A DNA stretch of 64,000 nucleotides from Paralichthys olivaceus (taxonomy: Eukaryota; Chordata; Actinopteri; Pleuronectiformes; Paralichthyidae): NCBI RefSeq assembly GCF_024713975.1, contig NC_091098.1, forward strand, positions 17,752,316 to 17,816,315. The letters run 5' to 3'. A model generated the notes under the pieces. The model ran no database searches. It saw nothing but the letters and a program-made list of their open reading frames with translations, and was not told the origin of the DNA. Below, in pieces: positions 1 to 11,078 of the stretch (position 1 is its first letter; each line of letters begins with the position of its first letter). The position numbers and the translations under genes were made by a program.

Positions 1-3000
1 GAAGAAGTCATAACCTGTTGTTGTTGTTGAAGCAGTGGGAGAGAAGGCAGCAGCTCATGTTGTCTCTGAACACACTCAAACACACATAGTCCTTTTTATT
101 TCTTCTAATTTACATTCCAAAACAAACTGCACATCATTCCATGTTCCTGCACTGCAGACGCCTTCGGAAGCCACACGATGTTCAAACATCTGTCTCACTC
201 ACTTTCAGTCTTACTCTGTAATGATCACGTCTATCTGAAACCTCAGTCCTTGTTAAAGCAGGACCAGGGACACAGTTTGACCCGATGAGGGATCATGTTC
301 CGAGTGTGTAATGATTCTTGTTTTCAGAACGTTTTTTTTCTTGCTTGTATCGTCTCCCTGTGTTTTAATGGCAGCAAACTTATCTCATCAATCGAGAGGG
401 AGTTCAAACGACTGCAGGTGAAAATGAAAATACTGGTTTCTTTATTTTTTTGGAATAACAGAGGTTCGAGGAAAACATTTAATTTTCATTTACCGGGAAC
501 GTGGTAAATGTTTCACCTTCATCTTTACACCATAAATTAATATTGGAGTTGTAGATTGTAGCACAGTTACACGTTTAACTGTGCAGCCACGTGTTCCCCG
601 TATTAATAATTGAATGTTTTGTAAATGTAGATATTTTTACTCACATTTGTATCTTCAAAACAAAAGCGATGGCCCCTTAATTCCATTACTGTGACACAAG
701 TATGTTTTAGTACCAACAGACGTCTAAGCAAAGGGGATGCTCTGCAACCAGCTTGAATTCCAAATTTGTCGACAAACTCTCAAAGCGAGAAGGTTTGCGT
801 TGCCAAAGTGAGGTGTTGGCCATATTGTTTTGCAGCACCACACAGATGTAGGGAACTGTGTTTGTGCTGCCGTTATGTTCTGGTGAGTTTTGTCACTAAG
901 CAGCTTCCCAGTAACCTGTGTGGGATTTTAAGTTCCAGTGCCACGAGAAACAGTTAAATTGCCACTGACCATGAATTTATTTGCGATGAAAGCTGAAACT
1001 TGGTGAACGCTGCACTTAACAATTCATCGGCCACAACTTCAGACCCTCGTTCCGCCTCCGACTTGCAAATGTTCAGACTTCTGTTGGGGGGAAATGTTGG
1101 TTTCCTGTGTTTGGGAGGAACAGGCCGAGCCGGAGCTTCAGACTTGGTTGTAGCTGTTCTGTGGCTGATGAGTGATAAAATGTGCCTGAGGGAGGGGGGG
1201 CAGGAGGTCTGGGTCTCCATATAACTGACGGTGTTACTTTTGCAGGTTTGTATCAGAAACAGTGTTTTCTCTGTGTGATGATGATATATGATGTAAACTC
1301 AGTATTCCCGCTCAGTGCTTAAACACTGAGACACACCTAAGCCATATGGTATGATTTAAGGTAAAAGCAGGGACAGGAGTGAATGCTTAAGGACTCATTG
1401 AAACTTTTTTGGCATTTTTTTTTTTTTATATATATATATATTTGCGTGCCATTATTAATCCCAAAGTTCCTCCATACTACATTTACTTCTCCAGCAGTCC
1501 ATGAATGGTTTTTAATTTTTTTATTTTGCGGAGAGCTCTCCCTCTAGTGCTGCATTTCTCTTACTGTCTGCTAACATCTATACGTGCCTCCATCTTTGTA
1601 CACATCACATTAAAGCCTCATCATTAACGTGCCCCGCTGGGCGTAAGAAGCACCTGCACAGCCATGGTACACCCACCCAGGTGTCGTCTCTTCATTTTCA
1701 CTGGTTGGACTTCCTGTCAGCGCTGCGTGAGCCGCACGTACGGACCGTGTTTGGTTGACATGTCCCTGACTCTCCTGTTGTTCTTGTTGCGGGAGCGTAA
1801 AGAAGTCAAACCAGACAGAATGACAAGGAGAGCCTGTGTGTGGGTGTGTTTGTACAAGGCCCTTAAGTGTCATTAGTTTTTTTTGTTTTCAATCGTGTCT
1901 GTTCCGTTACTGACAGTCTCATTTACAGTCACCTTTCTGTAACGTGCCTAAACTATGGAGAGGAAAAGTATTCATTTTAATTTTGCCTTTCATATGAAAC
2001 ATATTCAAGCCTGAAAAGTAAATAAAATACTTACTACTTTATACTACTTTGTCTTCTTTTCCTAAATATGTCGTTCAAGTGCAGACAGAGCTGGTTACAT
2101 GTGCACGAGATGCTGCAGCACAGGAAGAGAGGGCCAAGGTTTCAGTTTCACAGCCTGAGAGTATGTCGCTGAGCTGTTGTGGTTTTAAAATGATGAGCTC
2201 ATAGAAATTATTCAGGCAAAGTGTTAAATGTTGCCCAGTGTCAACTTCTGTGATGTGAGGATTTCTGGGTTTCCCCGTCCTGTGTGATAATTTTAACATC
2301 TTCGGGTTATTAAGTGTGAGTCAGAAACAACAAGCAACATCTGTGTGGCGGCCATTTGTAGTTATAGATTAGAGGAGACAGGAGAAAGAATTTAATATAA
2401 AGTATAGATAAAGTATTGATATTCTTCTTCTACAGGTACAGAGGAATAAGATCATAAAACTAGTTACTGGGATTCATTTATTGGTAGTTTAGATTTTTTT
2501 CTGTAGGATCTGACCAATGTTAAATATATCCCGTGATAAAACCATTTAATTAATCAACATTTGTACGACTACACTTGGAGAAGTAACAGGTCAATGACAC
2601 TCGAAGACGCAGATTTATTACATTCCTTTTATTCTGCAAATACCGTCTGTAAAAATTATACATCAAGCCTAAGTATGGAACTCTGGAAAAGTTCACAGTT
2701 GTTATACAGTCAAATTTATTTCATTATAAAGTTCCATAAAAACAAATGTACGTACACGTCCAGTGACGTAGAGAAGAAGCACTTGATGCTACAACACAAA
2801 CCAGATTCCATAAAGTCTAATATATCGTTTTATACACAACAGGGTGGCTTGCCCTCTTTGGATGAAACTAATTCTAAAGTTTCCCCTCTTCTGTGTTAAT
2901 TAAGAAATGAAAAGTGAGTATAAAGAGATGTCCAAAAAAAAACTATTCAAGGCAGGATCGAATGAACGCCAGTGCTGTGTTTCACATAAGATGCTAACAG

Positions 3001-4035
3001 CCTAGCGAGCATGTTCAGCTGCAAGCATGAAGTCAAAGTGTGAGTGCATGGTGGGAAAAAAATGAAGCATGATATTGACCCAATGGGAAAAAAGAAGGTT
3101 CATGTTTCTTTTACTTTAAGGCCCCGGCAAGCCCCCTGTGGCAAAGAGCTGTGTGGTTTCTCGTACCCCGAAACAAACTATGAACAGTGTCTCAGACGAT
3201 CCGGGTCCGAGGGTTGACTTGGTCGATATCTGTCCGAACCCAACCCACCATCCCCCAATGGACATCTGCTGTGAGGTCTCAATCCCTGACCACACCTCTT
3301 CCTTTTTAAATCCTCCTCTTCTTCCTCCACATTTTGTTTTTCTTCTGTTCCACTCCAGCAGGAGGTGTAAGACAACCCCTCACCCCTCCCTCCACCAACA
3401 CTGGATCTCAATTTCTACTGGAACCTCTGTCTGGAGGTAAAATGGTGGAAGGAGAGATATTGGAGAGGGGGTTGTGTGTAGCAGAGGGGTAGACAAGGAG
3501 ATGGAGGGACAGTGGGTGTGTAGGTGGATGGATGGATAGAGGGTGTCAATCTCACGTAGCGGGGGGGGGGGGGGGGGGGGGGGGTCATGCCTACCTCTAG
3601 GGGTGAGAGAGGGGGAGAGAGATGGATGGGTGGGTGGGTGTGTGGGGATGGTTTCAAGGTCCATTTCCATCCAGTGATTCTGTTACAACCACATCTGCCA
3701 TCTTTTACTCAGACTCCCGACACAGAGACCACCTGTCGTGAACTCCGTCCTCTGATGAACAGCCTCTTCAGTCGGTTCCTGTAGCAACAATACAAAACGA
3801 AGAGAAATTAAAAATCCATCAGCCAGAAAACGAGACTTTACTCTGAAGATTATACCGAGCGCTGGTGTCAGACACAGTGAACCTCATCACACACAATCGT
3901 GATCGTTCAGTCTCTGTAACGCTTCTATACAAAAATAAATAGTTACCTGTACCTGAGGTCTGGTTGGCAGCTGCATTGATTACTTGCTCACTTAATTGAT
4001 TAGTTGATCCAAAGAAATGTAAACATCCAAACAAC
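1..4035. other. Intergenic DNA downstream of zhx3, no gene recognised
   Basis: No reading frame here resembles a known protein, and the longer open frames begin at non-ATG codons and have low-complexity composition. The stretch is AT-rich with a T-tract running into a TA repeat near 1415-1442, a 24-base G run at 3561-3584 and a G-rich block after it. Reverse-complement poly(A) signals (TTTATT) near 2611 and 2713 mean the zhx3 3' UTR could extend this far on the minus strand. A 3' UTR of a neighbouring gene could also be included, but nothing in the sequence proves it. Confidence 0.5.
3561..3584. repeat. 24-base G homopolymer
   Basis: An uninterrupted run of 24 G residues, followed at about 3628-3646 by GGG-T-GGG-T-GGG spacing that could form a G-quadruplex on the plus strand. 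Assembly length of such runs is usually unreliable. Confidence 0.9.
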
Positions 4036-4041
4036 TTTATT
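4036..4041 (-). terminator. Candidate zhx3 poly(A) signal
   Basis: TTTATT on the plus strand reads AATAAA on the minus strand, about 620 bases past the zhx3 stop codon. It is the nearest clean AATAAA downstream of that stop. Further copies around 2611 and 2713 are alternatives, so the real 3' end needs transcript data. Confidence 0.4.
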
Positions 4042-4347
4042 TTAATAAATCATTTTGATACTGGATTCACTTATCAAAAAAATGATCTAGCTCCAGTTTC
4101 TGGTGGCGTTTTTGAAACATAACACATTACTTAAGAAGTCTGTGATTAAGTCCACACATTTACTTGAAACTTTAGCAGTGGACTTTTTCGTCATGTCCTG
4201 CCTCCGTGCCTGAATGTTTCAGAAACGTTCCTGTTGTTATGAACACATCAGACGGGACAATCTTCTGCTGCATTCTTCATTTGTGAACGGCAAAGTCCAG
4301 AAAATGTTTGCACCCAATTTTGTCAGTTACACGTTACAGTAACCAGT

Positions 4348-4380
4348 AACGAGTCATTACATTCCCAGTAATGACTCGTT
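4348..4380. repeat. Perfect 13-bp inverted repeat (hairpin) in the putative zhx3 3' UTR
   Basis: AACGAGTCATTAC at 4348-4360 and its exact reverse complement at 4368-4380 flank a 7-base loop. If the zhx3 transcript reaches the signal at 4036-4041, the RNA would contain this stem-loop. Function unknown. Confidence 0.8.
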
Positions 4381-4662
4381 CACCTTATGATCAATATTTT
4401 AACAGAAGGTTAATGTCAGTTGGGTTTCAGTGGACAAACTGGTCCATGATGTGGTTAAGGTGTGGTGCAGGTGAAAGCCTCTACCAGAAAGGGAGAAATG
4501 CAACTCCAGGAAGTTGACGTTGACATTGACTGTTGTGTGTTCTTCCCTGGCTGATGTGGCAAAGGTTAGTCAAAGCTACAGCAAATAAAGAGTCGCCTCT
4601 TTTTATCCCAACCCTCGTCTGGTAACAATCTAGCGAGGGACATAATTTCTGCATGTATCACA

Positions 4663-7600
4663 TTAGAGACACTTAAGACTACCTTTAGTAGGATTCACAG
4701 TCTCGTCAGTGTTGGCCTCCTCTGCGTCTGTTTTGACACCACACACCGACTGCTCCATTTTCTCCTCCGTTCCTCCTCCTGGCTGCGACTCCAGAGGGGA
4801 GGAGCCTGTTGTTTGTGGCTCGGCGGCCACGCCCGGTGCAACTGGGCCTGGTCCCGTCACAAAGGCAGCAACAGTTTGTTCCGTCTGTGGCAAAGAGGCC
4901 TTGGTGGAGAACCAGTGTCGCACCAAGTCTGTTGTTAAACCGCTCGCGTCAGCCAGTCCCTGCAGCTGTGTGGGAAGAAGAATGTGTCAGTTCAAAGCCG
5001 CACATTAACAACTTTGATCACAAATTATAAAAGACCTCATTTAATAACAGAATACCAAACTCACACAGTAAAGTCAGTGACACAGTGTCATCTATCTAAA
5101 GTTAAGTAGCCATTTTATTAGTTACGACTATATTATCTAATACAGTGCTGCCACATGTTTTAACTATATTGTTATTACTCAGGTCATAGTCAGAAGAATT
5201 AAGAATGCCTTTATTGTCATTGAACAGGGCGTACAATGAAATTATAGTGCCACTCCTTTAGTACAAAAATACTAAAAGTAAAAAAGAATTTATTATTTGC
5301 AATAGGGGAAATTGACTCCTGGTTTCTGTGAACACATTGGGAAAATATAAGAAACACCTCTCATATAAAAGTCCAGTTCAATCTGTGCAAATTACAAACC
5401 TCAATAAACACACATTTAATATCTCTGACAGTATCATTTATATGTGAGCTGCTGTACTCGGTTCCATTTGATTTTATAGGTAATGAAGTGATACATCCAC
5501 TGCAAATAGTACAGAACAAAAACATTTAAACTTCCATCTGTGAGATGTATCCTACTTGTTCTTGTTTATAAAGACCACCTGATCAAGTCACCTTCATCTA
5601 GTTTTATATTTCTGTTTCAATTCAATCTGAATCATAAACTTCGTGTGTGTGTCTTTTTACCAAACATCCTGACAACCACGTAAAAGGAAACAATCAAATA
5701 AACAGATTATTTACTGACAGATTGATCAGAGAAAACCTAAAAACCTTTTTTTACTTTTATATACTGTAGTCAGTGATACTATGTGTTTGTATTCTTCTTT
5801 ATTTTTCTGCATAAGCAGCTGTTACATTTCAGTTTCCCATCATCCCACTGAATCAATATAGTTGATTGTCCACCTTTGTTGCTAAAATGAGAACACATAA
5901 TTCGATAGCGTAAAATAATTTGGCCATTAATAAAATTCACGGTTTGTGCTCAATATCTCCCCTCTAGTAGAAGTCTTTGAATATTTTCATTCAAAATCTT
6001 GCAGAGGCACTCCGACTCTGAAAAAATCTTAAATATTACGTACTTGGCCCTGGGCATTTTGATATATCAACCAACCACCCTGTCACCAACCATGGAGCTT
6101 CCAGGTGTCATTTCTAAACCAGAACACCATCACCTCTATGAACAAAAGCGTGTGACACTTCAAGTCTCGCACCAAGTAAAATATATATAAAGAAAAAGAG
6201 ATAGTCATTTCAAAAGATTAAATTTAAAGTCAGACACCCGAGAATCATTGCGAACAAAACTGAATGAAGAAATCATTCATCAAAAGCATTCAGCAAGAAA
6301 AATTGTGGTTTTTCTTTTTTTTGTGGCTCCCTATTCACTTGCAAGCCCCAAAAATAACCTCTGCCAAACATGGAGAAAAACAACTGTGGCTTTGCAGCAG
6401 TTGAGAATGTGCATCTTAAAAAAGTAAAGCAACAATGTCAACATGACTTTCTAGAGCAATATGTTTTATCTAATACGAGCACATTTTATCCTGCAGTTCA
6501 GTGAACATAAAACTTTTATCCCGGCGGCACATAATCATCACCTGCCTCTCAGATTTCAGAGACACTGAGCTGCTCAAAGAAAATGCTGAATGTAGTTGTC
6601 AGTTACCTGCGTCTCCTCCAGTCTCCCGTGTACGTCGACATGTGCCTGGAGAATCTTTGTGTTCTCTGTCTGGAGTTCCTCCTCTAGAGCCATGGTCTGG
6701 TACGACTCCAGCCACTTCAGCTGGCCGTTCTTCTGCACATACCGGGAGTCCCCAAACCAGCGCACCACCTCAGGTCTGGGCAGTCCCGTTGCTGAGATGA
6801 GCTCATCGTACTGAGCAGCACTGGGCCACTGGGTGCGTGCGTAGACTAGTTTGAGCAGGTGAAGCTGCTCCGCTGTCTTCTTGCCTCGGAGGGTTGAGGG
6901 TTTGGGAGAGTGGGATAATTTGGGTGTAAGGGTGGAGGACTGGGATGGTTTGGGGGTGGAGGATGGTGTGGGGCCTGGGGAGGATGCAAGTGTGCTGCTG
7001 GACTGAAGTGGTAAAGCAGAGCTCTCCAACCCTTCGCCCTCCGCTTTGCCGCTGGCCTCTGTCACCTTCAGCATCTTCAGATTAATCTTAATGGGGTTAA
7101 CTTTCAGTTCTCCAGAACCGTCCTCTCTCTGTCGTTCCTCCCCATCAACCCCCATCTCCTCCTCTCTCAGTGCCCGATCTGCCTCCTCCTTCTTCTTCTC
7201 AGCTGCGGCTTTCTTCCTCCTCTCAGCAAACCAACCATGGATCTCCCTTCTGGTCATCTTGGTCTCAGATCGCAGTCTGTCCACTTCTTCTCCAGATGGG
7301 TCCGGGTCCTCGGCAAAACTGGCCTCTAGTGCCTTTAACTAAACATGATACAGATGAGGAAAAGGTCAATACTTTGAACAAGTACAGCTAATAGATTGAT
7401 GGGCTTGATTAACTGATTAGCTGCACAACTGCAAAATGAATCTGCAGAAGTTATTTGTCAAACAAAAATACAAAAACTGTCACTCATAGCATCTTTTCTA
7501 TTGTAAGTATGTGTTGCTTTTCTCTGATATATCACTGTAAACTGAGAAACGCTTGGTTTTGGATTCAGTGATACAGGTGTGTTATACTTAGTGGCTAATG

Positions 7601-10600
7601 TAGGATTTGGCGTAACCTTTTGAACATATGTAGTAGAACTCCCTCTGACCTGTAAACGGACTCTGCAATGTGCATCATATACATTCTGTATTACTTGGAT
7701 ACTTTGCACATGTACTCCTGCATAACCTGTGCTGCCCTGTAACACTTGGTGGAAAATCTTACATATTTTTATTACCTTGACCACCGAGGTTATATTTTCA
7801 TGGCAATTTGGTGCAGATCCAAAAATCTGGAATTTAAATGTGGTTTCATACTGTTGAGCCTTGGGGTAGGTATCTGCTATACTAGCTGAAACTGTAAATG
7901 TATTATCATAAACACAATCACAAACATCTTGACACATCTCCCCAGCTGGATTCATCACGAGCCAATGGGGGGCTTGATGATGCTTCTAAAGTGCGACAGA
8001 TGCAAAATTGAATAAAAATCCAACAAAAAAATGAAATATTTCCTGGAGAAAAGCGGTGCCATTCAGTTTGTGGTGATAAGTGCCAACGACGGTGTCAGGG
8101 TGCTGAAAACATGATCACGTGATCCACGCAGCAGAGTTAATACATCACTTCCTGCCTATGCCTGCACCCAGCTGCCCAACCTCTCACCTGAAAAATGTGG
8201 AGTATTTGCTGCTGTTGTTAATGCGTCTGAGCAGAGAACCTCCCACTGTGTTGTGCATGTGTGAAAGGCAAACTCTAGATAAACTCTGGAGCCAATTCTC
8301 TGAAATTTTACCCAGAGGTCATGTCTGAAAACGGCTTAAGGGTCTCACCTGATGGGGTTCTCTCTCCTTGTAGCGGATAGCTGTGAAATCTTCAGATGGT
8401 TGTCTGGGAAGTCGGCGGGATGGCGTGGTGGGTGAGGTGGGAGTCTGTGTTGCCGTTGGACTCAGGGGTGCAGAGCTGTGTTGGGGCGTTTTTGCTCCAG
8501 AGCTGCTGCTACTTTCTGACATGTCAACAGGGTTGGCACTGCCAGCGGCGCCACACCCTGGTAAACTCGAGCCACTCCCTGTTCCAGCTGCAGTGCCAGA
8601 CTTCTTGCTCGTGCGCACCCCTTTGAGACTGCGAAAGTGGTAGCGCCTGTCACTGAACCACTTGCGAACTTCTCGCACTGTGAGTCCAGTCATAGCAACG
8701 AGGCGGTCAACCTCCTCCTGGTCGGGAAACTGGCTGACCTGAAAACTGTCCTTCAGCGCACTGAGCTGCACTTGAGACTTTTTGCTCTTGTAAAAGCTGG
8801 GGTCGAGGAATGCGTTGACGGGCGTCCCGGACCCAGACGTGATGCCTGGAGGAGCTGCAGATGAGGGGGAGGGAGATTTGGAGGCAGGGGAAGACGCGTC
8901 CTCCATTTTCATATTTAAAGGGTCAATGGGGTCAATGTCATCTGTGCTTGTGTTCCTTGTTTTATTTTTGTTGGTGCTAACATTAGCAACTTTACTCCTC
9001 TGTCCATCACTGCTCGTTCTGCCATTACTGTGTTTAGGTTTACTGTCTGTGGTTACTTTACTGTCACTGTGCACAATGCTGGTGTTTTTAGCTTTATCGT
9101 TTACATGGCTAGTAACATTACTTTTGCTCTTGTCACTGCAGTCTGCATTAGCACTGCTGTGTTTACCATTGACACTGCTCACCCTGCCATTATTATGATT
9201 ACTGCTTCCCAGACTAAGGTTGATGACACTAGCTTGACCGCTACTGACAATGCTGTTTGTGCCCCCTCCCCCACTCCTACTACTATTACTGCTGCTAATG
9301 ATGTGGCTCCCAGTGCTGCTGCTGCTGCCCACCGTCCCCACCACCATGCTGATGCCTTTGTCTGCAACCAGGGCTGCGGCAGGTCGGGCCTGCATCATGG
9401 GGCGGGCTGCTGCCTGGGGCTTAGGCGTGACGGCCAGGGCCAAAGGGGTGCTGCTAACCTGGATACCATTGGCCATTACAGGCTGTGTGACAATTACCCC
9501 TGCTTGGCTAACAAGAGATCCCTGCAGGATATGAGGGATCCCAGTGGCTCCCAGTGACGCAGGCAGGACTGTGATTGTGTGTTGGGCTGGGCTGTGGTGA
9601 CTCTGGATTTGGTTATGTGCACTGGAGGGTGCTGTCTGGATGATGGTGTTGAACATCTTCCTCCTGGCCTCCTCGATCTCCTCGGGAGACCAGCTAATGC
9701 CTTGTTTAAGTCTCTGGGCTGTGAACCAGATCTTAATCTGCTCTTCTGGGAACTTTGTGACCACAGTCAGGTAACAGAGCTCAGCCTTCGTGGGGTATGG
9801 GAACTTACTGAAGGAGGTCTTCAAAAAGGAAGAGGAGTCCATGGAGGCACTGTACGTAGGGATGCTGCTCAGGGGAATCATCACCTGGGAGGGACAAAGA
9901 TGAAAATGAGAGTAGGAGATAATTATGTTATTTGATATCCAATTCATTTCAAAACAGTGAGATATAAAATATAAATAACAAAACAATTACCTTGGGGAGG
10001 TTTTTTGAGGAAGAGGATGACAAATTTGAGGAGACTGTGATCGGTGCAGATTGATGAAAGTTTCTGTTCTGAACCACTGAAACCACCTGTCGTAAACAGA
10101 TTTAAAATCATCTAAATGAAGGAATATGAACATATTACTACTCAACAGTTAAACTGAAAAACAGAGAGATTGACCGCTAACCTGTGTGATGGGGGTCTTG
10201 AGCATTGGTAATGCTCCAGAGCCATTGACTATCTGAATTGCTGAGGGCAGCGTGACCTTGGTGGTTCCGTTGTGGACTATTGTGGGAACATGGGTGACCG
10301 TCACTGGAGTGGTCTCTTTTCTCTTAGCCTCTTTGGAGGAAGAGACTGAGAGAGGATCCGATAAAGACTCGTTGGAGACTGGGTGAGGCACCACTATCCG
10401 TTTGGGCTCCGACTTGCCCTTCAGCATTCTCATTATTGGAGTCTTGCTTATGGAAATTTCATTGTCCTTCCCAGACTCTGTCCCACTTATCAGATTCTGC
10501 TCCACCACAACCCTCCTGTCCCTCTTCCTCAGCTGTAAAGTAGTGTTCCAAGTGCTGGGGTGAACCCTGGCATTGTGCAGGGCCAAACCCTCAAACTTGG

Positions 10601-10922
10601 GCGCCGAAACCCCACAGCTGAGGCAACAGAAGCTGGGGTCTGCGCGGAAGTCTGGGTGCCCGGTGTACACATGATCCAAGAACAAATTAAGGTCCTGGGT
10701 TTCAAAGTTACAAGGCTTACAGGTGTAAGTGCCAGCACAGTCTTTGACAATGTCCCCTGCCTCTGGTTTGGAAGACTCTGCAAGGCCTAGGGGGCTTTGT
10801 CTGCCCCCTCCAAAAATCCTGGTCTGACAGAGAAGAGCAGGGAAGTCTTCTTCAGCCTCCTCCAAAGGACGTATCTTGCTGGGTATCATACAAGGAGTAG
10901 TTGACTTCCTTTTGCTGGCCAT
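4663..10922 (-). CDS. zhx3: Zinc fingers and homeoboxes protein 3 (zhx3), five coding exons
   Basis: ZHX3 is a nuclear transcriptional repressor that dimerises with itself and with ZHX1/ZHX2. Coding exons on the minus strand are 10922-10182, 10086-9991, 9884-8349, 7338-6607 and 4965-4663; every junction is GT-AG and phase 0, giving 1,135 residues (human about 956). The start ATG at 10922 has a good Kozak context and opens MASKRKSTTPCMIP, as in human ZHX3. Visible domains are C2H2 fingers (C68/C71/H84/H89 and C100/C103/H116/H121), HD1 (about 297-345, WFTAQRLK), HD2 (645-701, WFSDRRYH), HD3 (about 786-840, WFAERRKK), HD4 (944-1000, WFGDSRY) and HD5 (about 1019-1060, WFSTK). Segments such as PTKAELCYLTVVTKFPEEQ point to ZHX3 rather than ZHX1 or ZHX2. 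The HD1-HD2 linker is Ser/Asn-rich and expanded. A weak donor (AAAG-GTAGTC) just before the stop could allow a different C-terminus. Confidence 0.95.
5200..5290. repeat. Fragment of a common teleost interspersed repeat
   Basis: The stretch CTTTATTGTCATTGAACAGG followed by GTACAATGAAATTATAGTGCC resembles a repeat I know to be abundant in teleost genomes. A related, more diverged piece occurs near 24165. It lies in the last intron of zhx3. Identification is from memory of the consensus. Confidence 0.5.
7780..7900 (-). repeat. Dispersed repeat family A, inverted copy in a zhx3 intron
   Basis: On the minus strand this reads GATCTGCACCAAATTGC followed by an ACCTCGGTGGTCAAGG-like end, shared with the fuller copy at 20651-21150. 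It accounts for part of a 166-codon open frame (7458-7958, minus) that would otherwise look like a gene inside the intron. Confidence 0.55.
8900..9345 (-). repeat. Triplet-rich low-complexity coding tract in zhx3 exon 3
   Basis: This part of the third coding exon encodes a linker made mostly of Ser, Asn, Thr, Lys and Gly between HD1 and HD2. The DNA contains imperfect runs of ACT/GCT-type triplets near 9270-9345, suggesting growth by replication slippage. It also leaves long open frames in the other five frames, which are shadows. Confidence 0.7.
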
Positions 10923-11078
10923 GGTGTGGCCGCAGGGGTGAAAAGGGTTATTCAAACAGGGTGTGAGTGAGAATGTGAGTCGTTTCCGGTTGACTATAGA
11001 CCAGGCGTGGGGGAAGGAGGACGGTAGAACTCGTCCATAGGTCCACTCTCAGGTCTCACCGCAGTTTTGAGTAAAAAC
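10923..11078 (-). other. zhx3 5' UTR part of the first coding exon
   Basis: Upstream of the start codon, the minus strand has a strong acceptor (pyrimidine-rich CTTTTCTCGTTCTCAG) ending at 11079. The first coding exon therefore carries about 156 bases of 5' UTR and must be joined to one or more non-coding exons further upstream. The in-frame extension past the ATG has only a TTG codon at 10955. Confidence 0.7.

Noticed and set aside
1538..1553. GCAGCACTAGAGGGAG on the minus strand as a CTCF site
   Set aside because: Two key core positions differ; too weak to list as a feature.
3415..3670. Pro/His/Ser-rich minus-strand open frames
   Set aside because: They are created by the 24-base G run and the GGAT/GGGT-rich DNA beside it.
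7458..7958. 166-codon minus-strand open frame in a zhx3 intron
   Set aside because: It overlaps an inverted copy of dispersed repeat family A, matches no known protein, and the flanking zhx3 exons splice cleanly across it.
9030..9557. 175-codon plus-strand open frame opposite zhx3 exon 3
   Set aside because: It is the shadow of the low-complexity Ser/Asn/Thr linker; triplet-rich DNA lacks stops in several frames.
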